A stretch of 64,000 nt of DNA from Liopterus haemorrhoidalis. Lineage: Eukaryota > Arthropoda > Insecta > Coleoptera > Dytiscidae. The notes below the pieces were generated by a model. That model worked only from the letters and a program-made list of their open reading frames with translations. It did no database searches and was not told the DNA's origin. Shown here piece by piece: positions 1 to 11,430 of the stretch. The DNA lies in the NCBI GenBank assembly GCA_963971575.1, contig OZ020620.1:34239992-34303991 (forward strand), read 5' to 3'. A program made the position numbers and the translations under genes. The first letter of the stretch is position 1; each line of letters opens with the position of its first letter.

Positions 1-780
1 CCGATTCTATGTCAGAAGGGACGTACGGTATAACCGGTATTTGGTCAATACCATAGGCATGTCTAAGATGATAGTAGAGCACGCGGAGAGCAGCATTATG
101 TCGAGACACGTAGCTCGACGCTGCAAGAGATGGACAAGCAGACAGAATGTGCATTATCGTTTCAGAATGGTGGTGGCACAACCTACAGAGTGTGGACTCC
201 GCTATTTGGAATATGCGGGCCCTGTATGCCAAAGTATTTATAACACCATCCTGACACGCAAACACAAAACCTTCTGTTTCCGATCTCAAACCAGCAGACT
301 TAAGAAACGAGAACGTGAGTTCGGTGGACAACTCTAGACTTTTAATATGTTTGAAGAACACAGAGTGCATACTTTTACTCATGTGTTCTTTTGTCAACAT
401 GTCTGTCTCGCCTCGTTTCACCGAACCGGTAACTCTGTTGTACTCCTCTCGAGAGAGTTGTACTCCAGCGTTTTCCCTGGCGGGACTCAAGTCTACCAGG
501 TTAAATCTCGTTGCTGCTCTTCGCGCTGCCTGGTTAAGAAACGCCCCTTTGCCACTAAATTCGTGCTCACTAACGAATTGTAATAGTGGGTCCTGACTTC
601 TGAGGATACTGTTAGCTGTAACCAGGACGAGTCGATCGTGCAAACACTCCAGATTAAGTAATCCCCGACCCCCATTTTGACGAGGGAAGTAAATGCGCTG
701 CACAGAAGATTTCGGGTGAAGACTTCGGTTGATGTTCATGATCTTTCTGGTTCTTCTGTCGAGATCCTTAAGATCATCAA

Positions 781-781
<1 letters not shown>
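1..781 (-). mobile_element. Non-LTR retrotransposon pol, C-terminal fragment (open at window edge)
   Basis: The minus strand is open in one frame from about 781 to the window edge (about 260 codons) without a stop. It reads DLKDLDRRTRKIMNINRSLH, then HPKSSVQRIYFPRQNGGRG, then GLLNLECLHDRLVL, and further on a zinc-knuckle-like CRLCHHHSETIMHILSACP. This order (region after the reverse transcriptase, GGRGL motif, C-terminal CCHC) is typical of the C-terminal part of non-LTR retrotransposon polyproteins of the R2/RTE-like sort. Neither the amino end nor the stop is in the window; the upstream side ends in an ATT microsatellite, suggesting 5' truncation. It lies where intron 2 of gene E should run. 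The subfamily is not determined. Confidence 0.8.

Positions 782-815
<34 letters not shown>
782..815. repeat. (ATT)n microsatellite
   Basis: About eleven uninterrupted ATT units abut the broken end of the retrotransposon fragment. From here to 1045 the DNA is AT-rich with short TATATA runs and no recognisable gene. Confidence 0.9.
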
Positions 816-816
<1 letters not shown>

Positions 817-1045
817 ATCTTACATAAGAGCTGAAGCTTAGAGCTTGTAGAGCTCTGTTGAACATAAAAAAGTACATGTTACGTATTAAATTACTTATAA
901 GTAATTCAGAAAATGAACCAAAAATATATATATTAGAACTAGAACTTAGAACTAAAATTGAACTAAAAATTATTCCCAAAATATATATATATCTAAATTA
1001 TTCTTAAAATTATTGACGGACGTTGAGGACATTAGGCAGTTTATT

Positions 1046-1243
1046 TCAAACATTGAAGACACTATTCAAATTAAAAAGTCTAGAAAGATCACATTTAAAA
1101 TCACCACGAGCAATCCTAAACATTGTAATTAAATCACCTCGCATCCTACGGTGTTCCAGAGTAGTTAGTTTTAATTTCGACAGTCTTTCGTCATAAGTGA
1201 GGTATCTAAAACTTGGATAGTTTCGTAGCACGACGTTGGACAC
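1046..1243 (-). mobile_element. LINE reverse-transcriptase C-terminal remnant
   Basis: The 65-aa minus frame contains YLTYDERLSKLKLTTLEHRR followed by MRGDLITMFRI. The pattern YxxRLxxLxLxxLExRRxRGDLI is the usual segment after the reverse-transcriptase thumb in CR1/Jockey-like LINEs. Only this segment survives, so it is a dead fragment, again inside the expected intron 2 of E. Confidence 0.65.
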
Positions 1244-1319
1244 TTTCCATGAGTAGGATGTCTTTGCGGAAATGAGGAGACCAGACTGAGATGGCGAATT
1301 CCAAATGAGTGTTCTATCT

Positions 1320-2264
1320 CAGTGTTCTTCAACCTTTTTGCCCTTGCGGACCTATGAAAATAGGATAAATATCTCGTGGACCTGCTGAAAGCTAAGATAA
1401 ATTGATATACGTAGCAGCAGAGTTATTTCTGGGAGACGAAGCGCTGCTTTGACATCCTTTCGATTTCTCTGTTTGGTTTATATTATTGACATGGCTGAAA
1501 AAGTCTTCTCGCATAATGTCGAAAAAATGACCAATAATTTGATAGCTTTATAACTCAAAGATTGATTTCTTTTCCTTGCAATTTCCAAAATTGAAACAAT
1601 GATTGCATTTTCTGTCTGGACACCAGATTGACATCAGAAGACAACTCGATCAGATTTTCTTTTTTACGAGGATCAAGTGCACATGACTTTATATCTTCTA
1701 AGAATGGATAATTAATTCAGAGGTTACCTTTACAAGGATCCTGATTTTCAGGGAAATAATCATTAAAATTTTCAGCTAATTCTCTTAAATGATGACTTAT
1801 GTTGAATATGACTTTCTGGTTGACATCAGCAGCATTCAAAAATTCTTCCAAAAGTGGAAACATTTCTATATCTTCCTCTTGTAAGAGACTATTCCAAAGA
1901 GCTAGCTTCTTTTTGAACGTATCAATTTTATTTCTTAAATTAAAAATATTTGTATATGACCCCAGAGAAATATTAACTTCATTGGGCAGACTGAATATGT
2001 CCGCTATGCAAGCAAGTTTTGCCAGCACTCAAATGCACGACAAAATTTGGAAACACGATCTAAAGAAGTATAAAAACAGCCGCGAGAGGTGTTGTATTGA
2101 GGCTAGCTAATATTAAATAAATCATGGTTCGGACAAAAGTTAGCTTCTGCGTCGACTAAAATAATGTGCTATATAATCGTGAACAGTGTGCAACTACATG
2201 ATTCGGTTGAAATATTTCGCGGACCAGCAGGAATTTTTAGCGGACCACGGATTGAAGATCACTA
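1320..2264 (-). mobile_element. hAT element with ZBED5/FAM200-like transposase remnant
   Basis: The ends are imperfect inverted repeats (CAGTGTTCTTCAACC against GGATTGAAGATCACTA). Near-identical 8-bp target duplications lie at 1312-1319 (TTCTATCT) and 2265-2272 (CTCTATCT), the hAT signature. The minus frame 1717-2028 (103 aa, including IDTFKKKLALWNSLLQEEDI and FPLLEEFL) matches the middle of hAT transposases of the ZBED5/FAM200 type. The C-terminal part follows in broken frames towards 1500. No complete transposase is present. Related copies lie at 25642-27638 and 46363-48567. Confidence 0.75.
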
Positions 2265-2330
2265 CTCTATCTAATATCATATTAAATTTTATGAATAAAT
2301 CACATGAATTTGATTAAATATTTTTCTTAC

Positions 2331-5287
2331 TTTGTACAGTCCATTAAGTGTGGATAGAATCCATCCCCAAAGCTGCAGGGTGTCCACGATGTTATACAAT
2401 GATTAGAGCTCGAATCACACTGGTTCGTATCCTTGTTGCAGAAATATTTATTTCCGGTTTGTGATTTACAATGAACCGTATAACTATGGTCGCCCAACGT
2501 GAATTTTAGACCTGTACAATCATCGGTACAGACTGGGTCTTCTGGAAAAGGCGACGGTTCCTTAGGGAGATAGCCAGGGTTTGGGGCAACAACGTGGATG
2601 CCCACCTAAAAAAAATCTGAATTATAAACAATTAAAATGAAAAAATGTTGATGTATCATTTGAACATTTTAACACATAACTATTTAAAAATAAAAAATTA
2701 TTTTAAAACATTATTTAAGAAATTTATACAACAAATCTTGAATTCTTATTAGGTATTGAGGGAATCAAAGACAAAAAGTGCAAGTTACAATTTCAAAGAG
2801 CAGACAACATGTGGTAGCTCAAACTAAAAATAAAAATCTATTAAATTCAAAGTCCTATCTACGGTTGCTAGAATTTGAAAACTGAAATTATTTAATTAAA
2901 CGGTTTAAGCTATAAGTATTAAGCTAAAAACAAAAAAAAGGTCTTCACTTCCAAAATATACAAATGATGAACTTAAAAAAGATCCTTATTGTATTTTGAC
3001 AAAAAGGCATTACAACAACGTGGTTTTGGAGCTTTCGGGGGATCAAGCCCCCAGGTACGCGCATACATCTTCTTCTTAATATTTTGAATATTAAATCTTT
3101 ATACATAAGAATCAATTTGTGTTTGTCCTTTATGCAAAACCAGACGAATGGACCGATTTTCATCAAATTTAGTACAGGGGGGTAAAATAATCCGAGAAAG
3201 GTTTTAGTGAGGGTTTCAACTTCGGCCGTGTCCCCCTAGGTGGCGTTATGGGGGGAAACCTTCATTTTTCACCCTCCGTGCAGTTTGAATTGATTACGTA
3301 GGCTAAACCTGAAGAGATATATCGCTATAATGTAGACGAAAAATGTAGATCTTAACTAGATCTAAAAAAAAGTCCGTGAGAGCATATATAGTAAAGGAGA
3401 TTTTACTTGACAGATTGATCGATTGAGAACCGATAAAGAAATGTATATCTATTTCACACAGTTTTATGTAAGATGTCAAGAACGTATGTCTGTTTCTTAC
3501 TGTAACGTACGTTCATATTATTTGTCTTTGTTAGGGTTTTGTAGGTATGACAAAAAAACCCTTATACCGTCATTTTGTCGTCTGTCTGTCTGTCTGTTCG
3601 GTAAAAATTGTAGCCAAACGGCTAAACCTAGAGAGTTGAAATTTGGCATGCTTATACAACTCTTTGACCCGCAAATAGAAAAAATACTAAAACATCTAAA
3701 AAACATATCCCCTCTAAAAATACAAACAAATATGTGCTCATCGAAAAAAAAAAATATTTTTTTATAATTCTGAGTAGGGTATCAAATGAAAGACGTGGAT
3801 TAACGATCAAATTTTTATTTTTGCAAAATAAATCATTTTTAAGCGATTTTTGCCAAAATTTTGCAAAAAAATTTTTGTCCCACACCCTGTAACCCAGATG
3901 GTTTAAACTAAAATCTGAAAAAATTCTAAGTAATGTACATTGGTGTGAACCGGAATAGTACAACAGGAATTTTTGGTCAGATTACGTTTTTGGAAAAAAG
4001 CGCATTTTTTGTGATTTTTTGCTAATAATGTACACAAGTTATAGCTTTGTAACACGCTACACTGGAACGTGTATGCTGGTGTAGTGGTTTTGATGCTGGC
4101 GTTTCACCCAAGTAACTCGATCCGAAAGGGATCGAACCCTGCGAGAAGAGACAACATTATTATTTGTCTTTTTTTTAATTTTTATATTGTTTAAATTATT
4201 TTTTCAAATTCTAGTTATATTTTGGCAAATGTTGCATTTAATTTTTAAAAGCGTAAATTTAATAACCCGTGGAAATTGTTTAAATTATAATTAAATTCTG
4301 TTTCAATGTACACGAAACAGAGGGGCGGAACTTATAACAACCAATGGAAGCCATAGGCGCAATTTTTAAAATTCGTAATGAACCTTTCTATATATAAAAA
4401 AAAAAATACTGCACATATTTAGAAACCCAAATAATGGTATTAGGCGTTCGAATTAAAATTAACAAAAAAAATATTTTAATATAAAATTTGTTTTGGCATC
4501 CCAAATAATCATCATTCAGTTACTAAATACCTGCAAATCCCTGAAATGTGTGAAAATTCACACTTCACATAAATTTTTTGTTATTCTATATTATGGTAAT
4601 TTCAACGTATGTGCCTTTGTATACACGCGCGCGCTTTAGACTTTAGACCACTAGATGGAAGACAGGCGTGTCAAATGAAACAAATTGTATCTCTTCTCTA
4701 TTTCTAGCTTTGTCTGTGAACAAATGATATGGCTCTATTCAAAAATGGAAATTTTATTGCTATAGTTCTCTCGCATTGAACCATATGCTTTAAATAACCG
4801 TTATCTGTCAACTAAAGTCTCTTTTACTACACCTATCATATACCGATGACAATTTACTGTTTTAAACGTAATAGTTTTTGAATTATAAAGTTTGAGGGTG
4901 CATAACATCTGAAGTTTATAGTGATGTATCAATTATCTTAGAATAATAAATTAGAGCATTTCACGTAGAATCATAATATATCTAACCCTATACATCAAAG
5001 GGCAATAATATTGTAGTTATCACAGGATACACAGAACTCCGGAATCCAGATATGTTGAGAGTTGTGAAATTTTTCAACAGATGGCGGTACTGGAAGACTA
5101 TTCATCTCCACTGCCCAACGGTAGTTAAAATTACTATACCAACCGTTTTATATATTTAACTTTATAGTCGTTATGTTCCACTTTTTTTGAATTAATGTAG
5201 TGAAATACCGTAGCAAAGCTCAGGTACACCCATTAATATTCTAATAAATGTATTAAAACTTACCAAAATCAATAAAAAATACAACAT
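2331..5287 (-). CDS. Gene E: secreted CBM14 (peritrophin-A-like) protein, exons 1-2 (partial)
   Basis: Reverse-strand member of the chitin-binding family. Exon 1 is 5264-5287 (MLYFLLIL, then GTAAGT). Exon 2 is 2331-2605, preceded by a T-rich tract and AG, and begins VGIHVVAPNPGYL. Joined in phase 0 they give a hydrophobic signal peptide followed by a cysteine-rich segment containing VCTDDCTGLKFTL and GDGFYPHLMDCTK. The exon ends in a phase-2 donor (AA then GTAAGA), exactly as in genes A and B. Exon 3, expected to begin Tyr-Tyr-Cys, is not found in 1-2330, which is filled with transposons, so it must lie beyond the left edge or be lost. The protein is probably secreted and chitin-binding (family inference). 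Exon 2 is strongly supported; exon 1 rests on signal, phase and donor. Intron 1 contains the left breakpoint of the tandem duplication. Confidence 0.75.
2606..3532. other. Intron 1 of E, left part: no gene seen
   Basis: AT-rich DNA. At 2940-3340 there is a less AT-rich stretch that looks like an old repeat, but no ends or protein similarity are visible. The short minus frame 2945-3166 has no recognisable motif. Confidence 0.5.
3533..4580 (+). repeat. Interspersed repeat with TCTG tract and tRNA-like module, copy a
   Basis: Begins AGGGTTTTGTAGGTATGAC, has a short TCTG tract near 3581-3597, and ends near TGTGAAAATTCACACTTCAC. At about 4076-4140 a tRNA-like module has an A-box match (TGGTGTAGTGG) and a B-box-like GGATCGAACCC. 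Related copies occur at 28993-29990, 55341-57030 (minus), 57331-58410 and 63483-63800. The left breakpoint of the 25-kb duplication lies at its TCTG tract. Confidence 0.7.
4581..5263. other. Intron 1 of E, right part: no gene seen
   Basis: Single-copy-looking AT-rich intron DNA with an almost identical counterpart at 29991-30668. No open frame or repeat boundary is recognised. Confidence 0.5.
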
Positions 5288-5607
5288 TATTATTTTACGA
5301 CACACACTATTCAAAACTGTTTAAAATTTGATAAATTATAAAGATAATAATTATCAAATTGAACTGATTTTATAAATAGTTTTTATCAATTTTGAAACCT
5401 TGAGAATTTTCGAGAAATTTGATTTTCAAGTTTGATAAAATGTAAAAATTACAGCCATGACTGACTTGTTAACAAGGTGAACCAATTTTGAAGTTCATTT
5501 TTGATTATTTTGACATGCTCTTAAGATTAGGTAAGATTTTTTGATAATAAAAAAAAGTATAAAAGGCACCTGATTCTTTTAAATTATAAAAGAATCTTCA
5601 CGATAAA
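5288..5607. promoter_or_regulatory. Bidirectional promoter region between E and A1
   Basis: The start codons of E (minus, 5287) and A1 (plus, 5608) are about 320 bp apart and diverge. A TATA box (TATAAAAGG) lies at 5559-5567, about 40 bp before the A1 start codon. At least six WGATAA-type motifs on either strand are present (near 5328, 5341, 5350, 5385, 5434 and 5541). On the E side a TATAATTTATC sequence is a plausible weaker TATA region. GATA factors drive many insect gut genes; use here is inferred. In unit 2 (30693-30956) about 64 bp between the AACAAGGTGA and the last GATA motif is missing. Confidence 0.6.
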
Positions 5608-8600
5608 ATGAAGCTTTTACTAGCGATTTTTGTAAGTAGATTATCAAATTTTCCATATTTTTACCGACCGCCAACATATATAAGGCAGGTATTGTGATCA
5701 TACCGATTTTGACATTTCGAGATTTCGATGGATCTCCACGAATCGAGGTCCCTACATAACGTTTTGACTATTTTTAGCATGATGTCTGTCGGTCTGTCGG
5801 TCTGTCTGTCCGTATGTCTGTCTGTCTGTCCGTCCGTCCGTCCGTCTGTCTGTCCGTTCGTCCGTCCGTCTCTCTGTAACTAATAAATTTTATTTGAGAT
5901 ATTTTTTGATAAAATGAAAAATTTGTCAAAAATTTTTGATTTTTTATATATTTTTTTTTTAAACTTTTTCTAAGTCTCTATTTTTTCATAGTTATATGTA
6001 ACGTTTCCATGGTCATGATAAATAATATCTCTGTTAGAAAATATTGAGCCTAGTTATTTCTACTCTGCTGCTAGAATGTATTTTATACAAGTACTTTGAG
6101 ATGGCGGTCGGTCCTGTGGTGGCCATAGCTGATTTTTTATATCTATTTTAGGTTAGTGCGGTAATAGGTGTGTCAACTCATAGGCAAATTCCTCGTTTTC
6201 TGGAAATATTACCTAAAGACGATGCGAAATGTGTTGTTAACACCAGAAAGTGCAGTGACGACTGCTCTGGAATAATCTTATGTCCTTCTACCGATAAGCC
6301 GGTCAAAGTCCGCTGCAGTGACCAGTCATCAGGAGCATTACCGTACTGCAATACGGAAACATTCAAATGCGACTCAGTTCAAAAGTGTCAACTGCCCACT
6401 GACGACACCTGCAATTTTCCAGATGCTTTCTATCCAGATCTACTTGATTGCACCAAGTAAATATCGCACAGTTAGAGCTGCAAATATTAGAAATAAAGTA
6501 TAAGAAAAAGTATTTTTTAAGTAAAAGATCCAATTAATGTCTGGTACTTGAAATATTTTATTTCAAATACTTCAAAAAAAAATGCTTTTGGTATTTGGAT
6601 TTTTAAATACTTTCTCCGTGCTAGTTGTATTTGTTATTTGTTGTGTGAAACTGTCGGTATTTGAAGTATTTCAAATGTTTCCTAATATTTAAAATATTGC
6701 TCTAGTATTTCAAATATTTCCTTAGTACATATTTCAAATATTTCGTAGCATTTTTCAAATATTTTCCTAGTACATATTTAAAATATTTCCTAGTATTTCA
6801 AACATTTCCCTAGTATTTAAAATATTTCTTTATTATTTCAAATATTTCCTAATATTTCAAATATATCCTAGTATTTCAAATAATTCCCTATCATTTCAAA
6901 TAATTCCCTATTATTTCAAATATTTCTCTAGTAGGTATTTCGAATATTTCCCTATTATTTCAAATATATCCTAGTATTTCAAATAATTCCCTATTACTTC
7001 AAATATTTTTCTAGTATTTCAAATATGTCTCTATTATTTCAAATATATCCTAGTATTTCAAATAATTCCCTATTACTTCAAATATTTTTCTAGTATTTCA
7101 AATATGTCTCTATTATTTCAAATATATCCTAGTATTTCAAATAATTCCCTATTACTTCAAATATTTTTCTAGTATTTCAAATAATTTCCTATTATTTCAA
7201 ATATATCCTAGTATTTCAAATAATTCCCTATTATTTCAAATATTTCTCTAGTATTTCAAATATTTCCCTATTATTTCAAATATATCCTAGTATTTCAAAT
7301 AATTCCCTATTACTTCAAGTATTTTTCTAGTATTTCAAATATATCCTAGTATTTCAAATATTTTCCTATTATTTCAAATATATCCCTAGTATTTCAAATA
7401 ATTTCCTATTATTTCAAATATATCCTAGTATGTCAAATAATTCCCTATTATTTCAAATATTTCTCTAGTATTTCAAATATTTCCCTATTATTTCAAATAT
7501 ATACTAGTATTTCAAATAATTCCCTATTTTTTCAAATATATCCCTAGTAATTCAAATAATTTCCTATTATTTCAAATATATCCTTGTATTTCAAATAATT
7601 CCCTATTATTTCAAATATTTCCGTATTATTTCAAATATATCCTTGTATTTCAAATAATTCCCTATTATTTCAAATATATCCCTAGTAATTCAAATAATTT
7701 CCTATTATTTGAAATATATCCTTGTATTTCAAATAATTCTCTATTATTTCAAATATTTTCTTAATATTTAAAATATTTCCTAGTATTTCAAATATTTCCC
7801 TAGTATTTCAAATATTTCTCTATTATTTCAAATATTTCCTTATATTTCAAATATATCCTAGTATTTCAAATAATTCCCTATTATTTCAAATATTTCCCTA
7901 GTATTTAAAATATTTCTCTATTATTTCAAATATTTTCTAATATTTCAAATAATTCTCAAACCCGTATACCCTTCCCCTCTTGATAAGCGCTGTACTCGTG
8001 TAAACATTGCATATTATTTTATGTCAAATCCCAATACCTCTAAAATTTGATGGACAATTCTTTTTTTAAATAATTTCTCTGATTATTGTTCTGTGATCAT
8101 CTACAACAATTACTTTTTTTTATAAAACTATTTTACAAAGAGTTGAATATATTTATAAATTTTAGGTATTATTACTGCAAATCCTTTAAGAAAATAAGAA
8201 CGGACTGTGAACCAAAGAAAAACTATAATCCAGTAAAACAAAACTGTGACGCAACGACTGCTTGTTACACTTTTACCGGTACTGGAACCGGTCGTTGCGC
8301 TGGAAAAGCAGGAAAGCTGGTAGCTCATCCATTGGCTAAATACATGTACGTCTACTGTGGTTCCATGCCAACTCTGTTCATATGTCCAGCGGGTAAAGAG
8401 GCCTACTATGAATTTGATTTTGATGAGAAGACAGCTGGATGTAATCTCATGTGCAAGGCTGAGTGTACATTCGCAGCTGCTAAAGAAGAAAATTACTACC
8501 AATGTACAAAAACGGCGTCAGGAACTTTCACTGGATCACTAGAGAAATGTCCTGATAATTTTAAGTTTCAAGCGGATGCTTCTGGGGTCACTGGACATTG

Positions 8601-8628
8601 TATTCCTAAAGGCCGTTCACTTTTGTAA
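5608..8628 (+). CDS. Gene A1: secreted protein with four CBM14-like chitin-binding domains
   Basis: Three exons: 5608-5631 (MKLLLAIF, donor GTAAGT), 6152-6456 and 8166-8628; 792 nt coding for 263 aa. Residues 1-15 form a signal peptide completed by exon 2 (VSAVIGV). Four cysteine clusters follow. Domain 1 is at about 35-87 (KCSDDCSGIILCP). Domain 2 is at about 95-143, with the aromatic core FYPDLLDC...YYYC split by the phase-2 intron. Domain 3 is at about 154-206 (C154, C174, C183, C202). Domain 4 is at about 210-255 (C210, C223, C238, C255). The spacing and aromatic residues fit peritrophin-A/CBM14 chitin-binding domains, so an extracellular role in the peritrophic matrix or another chitin structure is inferred. 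The last residues (RSLL) and the stop lie in a MITE inverted repeat. The gene diverges from E and is followed by B1 on the same strand. Splice sites are read from GT/AG, phase and paralogue comparison. Confidence 0.9.
5664..6111. repeat. Intron-1 repeat with CCGACCGCCA inverted ends and TCTG/TCCG tract (A1)
   Basis: Starts CCGACCGCCA and ends TGGCGGTCGG, exact inverted complements. Inside is a TCTG/TCCG microsatellite (about 5785-5872) and a conserved segment CCATGGTCATGATAAATAAT. The same repeat lies in intron 1 of B1, A2, B2 and C2. No target duplication is evident, so it may be an old element inherited with the ancestral intron. Confidence 0.75.
6650..7956. repeat. Intron-2 satellite of A1 (about 19-20 bp unit)
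   Basis: About 1.3 kb of degenerate tandem repeats built from TATTTCAAATATATCCTAG, TATTTCAAATAATTCCCTAT and similar variants. Variants recur in blocks of roughly 100 bp, a higher-order pattern. It fills most of intron 2. Unit 2 has a longer version at 32160-33798. Confidence 0.92.
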
Positions 8629-8945
8629 GAACAAACTAGATCTGGTTATTTTAGGGATTTTTGTAGTGTATTACAGACTTTTAGAAACTTGGTTATATTG
8701 TAAAAAAGGCTTTACAGTTTTGGGTTATGTTCGTATTATTTTAGGTTAGTATTATATTTACAATATATTTAAGATGTTACTGTTCAAAATGAAATATGTC
8801 AAATGATATTTTTTTAAATGACATATTTATAATCTAACTTTCAAATTATTTTTCTGTAATACCAACATGACATACAGTTTCAAAGGTGCAAACTGTTGAA
8901 AACAAAATTTCCTCTTAGTTTGTTCTTAAAAAAGTGAACTGCTTA
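8607..8945. mobile_element. TA-target MITE overlapping the 3' end of A1
   Basis: The left end GGCCGTTCACTTTTGTAAG matches the inverted end of a MITE family seen intact elsewhere (TAAGCTGTTCACTTTTGTAA at 21668, 35250 and 42976). The right end is AAGTGAACTGCTTA. The CDS enters the left end and stops in it, so the MITE provides the last four codons, the stop and most of the 3' UTR. It is shared by A1 and A2, so it predates the duplication. Confidence 0.8.
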
Positions 8946-8952
8946 TCTATAA

Positions 8953-8958
8953 AATAAA
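8953..8958 (+). promoter_or_regulatory. Poly(A) signal candidate for A1
   Basis: First AATAAA after the stop, just past the MITE. A second lies near 9005. Use is inferred from position. Confidence 0.4.
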
Positions 8959-9309
8959 TTGTATTTAAAAATAATAATAAAAAAAAAAAACTAAATAATT
9001 TATATTAATAAAATTAGAACCTATATCTGTGTGTGTGTTTTTTATTTTATTTTTAAGCTTCATATTTAGTTTTAAACGTTTCAAATTAAGAAACGAAATC
9101 CGCAAAAAATCGTTTTTTGTCTGTCGTTTGTCCAAGATTTACGCCAAAACAACGATGATAGAGTAAAATCGGAATTTGTATATAGGCTATACGACATTTC
9201 AAAATTTATATTTTAAAGGGATGTTTCGGGGTTAAAATGTAAATATTATAAACACAAAACTAAAGTAAAATCTCAAAATGTTTATTTCAAAAGTAACTTT
9301 TGATAATAA
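8959..9309. other. Intergenic A1-B1: no gene seen
   Basis: AT-rich DNA shared with unit 2 (about 34960-35610). Nothing recognisable apart from the TAA at 9307-9309 used as target by the Harbinger insertion. Confidence 0.5.
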
Positions 9310-10043
9310 GGGCCGAATCCATAAACGTTCCTAATCCTCACCTCTCCCTCATCTCAAACTCAATTGGCAATGAGTCACTCATTTGGAATTCAGAAACAAA
9401 AGTTCGATATTAGTAACTCATTGCCCACTCACTTATCTGTCAAAGAGTGAATAGTGAGTGAGATTTGAGGCCAGTAGCTGGTAACCTTAAATTTTACTCA
9501 TTTAAGATTTTGCTTTATATAAATATAGAAATATATTTGTATTAATGTGGATAATGATTTTTTAGAGTATGTAGAAGTTGAAAATATTTATTTAAATGTG
9601 CATCGATCCATTTGGAACGTAAAAAAGAAACAGTAACCTATTTTTTAATACAAAATAATTGGTTTTTATCAGGCGATATATGCGGGACGCTTAAGATCCT
9701 CTTCAAAATATCACTGACTATGAACTTATTCAGAGATTTCATTTCTTAAGAAACACTATAACACATAAAATATTTCCTACAATATATCCAAAAATTGGGG
9801 TATTACAGAAGCATAGGTTACCTATTTCTCCAGCTGTGGCAGGCATAATTTTATTACATATGACAAATTATATTTCTTAATTCATTATAATATATCTTTA
9901 TTTAAGAGAACACATGGCGACTTACATTTACTTAATCAACTTTTGATATGCAAAATAATACAATAAGCTGCCGAAAATATTGCTGTATACCTGGGTAGAT
10001 ATGTTAGAATTCCCGGAACTAACGAGAATATCGAAAAAAAAAA

Positions 10044-10372
10044 TCTTTATGGAGTTAATTAATAATCGCGGTTTTCCTAAAGTCACTGGTTGGATTGAAG
10101 GTACCCATATCGAAATAGGAAATCCAGGAAGCAGAAATGTGGAACTATTTTGAAATAGAAAAGGCTAGATGTGATTAAACGTGCAAGTAGTAGCAGGTGT
10201 AAACTGTGAAGTCTTGGACAATGATATTTGCTGGCCAGGATCTGTCCATGATAGCAGGATATTTAATAGTTGTTCTGTTAAAATGATATTTGAAGAAAAT
10301 CGATTGTCTGGGCTTATTCTCGGTGGTAATGCTATAAAAGCAGCTTTTATTCTACGCCATTTTATAAACTAA
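10044..10372 (+). pseudogene. Harbinger (HARBI1-like) transposase fragment
   Basis: The plus frame reads GWIEGTHIEIGNPGSRNVELF, then three in-frame stops at 10151-10171, then VVAGVNCEVLDNDICWPGS and VHDSRIFNSC. GTHI, the VVAG strand and WPGSVHDSRIF are hallmarks of DDE_Tnp_4 / HARBI1-type transposases. The N-terminal and C-terminal parts are missing, so it is inactive. Confidence 0.85.
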
Positions 10373-11430
10373 TACAAAAAATAATTATAAGTACATTTAT
10401 TATAATTATGTTGTATATTTATTTATAATACATTAATTAAATAACATGATAAGTTTTTCGAAAATGTTTGTTTTTAAAGTTTCTTGCATTAATTATTGTT
10501 CGGCTATATTTTTTCTTATTTCTTGCTTTTCTACTTGCAGCTGTTGTTTACACATATATTTTAAGTCGATATTCTTCGGGACGAAAGATGTAAATTTCTT
10601 CATCTTGCGGGATATTTTTTTCTGAGCTCTTCATAATACCTTCTAATTCTTTTTCAATTGCAGTAGCTCTTGATGTGTACGCAGTTTTCTTATTTGTTTG
10701 CCTATTTTCCTATTACTTTTAATTAGGTAATTAGATTATTTGCCTATTGTAAAAATTAATCTATTTAAAAATTACACCCCCTGGGAGTAGAGCCGTCTTT
10801 TGAAGGTGTAGTCGTCATCTGTATGCATTGGGCAGCGTCACCCGTGATAAAACTTCTACTTGCCATGATAAAAACAACAATATATATATAAAATACACTA
10901 TATTTTATTGAATTGAGTTTTTGACAATACACTACTGTCAAAATGTTTATTACAATCACAAATTATTAAACAAGGAAGATAGCGGACTCCCACGTTACGG
11001 CTTTGGACAGCGATAGTTGCGACATTCGTGGTTGTAATATGAACTAGGATTAGATAGTATGCAACCCGCAGTGCACACAAATATATTTTTATATTTAAAT
11101 TGCTATGAATCATTAATTTTCTACCAAAATTGAAAAATAAAATGTAATTTTGGTAGAAAATTAAAGATTGCCTTGAACTGAAAATTATGATTAATTTATT
11201 TATAGCTCTCCTAATTAATTTCCAAAAATTAAAATTAATTACAATTGTTAAAAGTTAATACTTCAGTAAGCATTAAGTTTTATTATTTTATTTGCAAGCA
11301 AGCATATGAAATAAATAAACAAGTATAATCTGTCTCAATTTGTAATACGAAACTAGATCTGGTTACTTTGGTAACTGTTGTGGTGTAAACAGACTTTGGC
11401 GTATCCGTGTGAACCAATACTGTGATAATA

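Noticed and set aside
41..675. Plus-strand and short minus frames at the left edge
   Set aside because: They overlap the retrotransposon reading on the minus strand, which has recognisable motifs in one frame over 0.78 kb.
4076..4140. Possible tRNA genes (also 29483, 55645, 56180, 57887, 63613)
   Set aside because: A and B boxes are present but no convincing cloverleaf or acceptor pairing is visible, and each lies at a fixed place in a dispersed repeat.
6650..7956. Regular short repeats that might suggest a CRISPR-like array
   Set aside because: Units are contiguous and degenerate with no spacers, and the setting is a eukaryotic intron: satellite DNA.
8086..8165. Coding extension of A1 exon 3 upstream to 8086 (and 34065 in A2)
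   Set aside because: This is intron: A2 has a MITE inserted just before it, and the AG at 8164-8165 joins in phase with exon 2.
8128..8502. 124-aa minus frame opposite A1 exon 3
   Set aside because: Shadow of the real exon; the plus frame has conserved cysteines and matches its paralogues.
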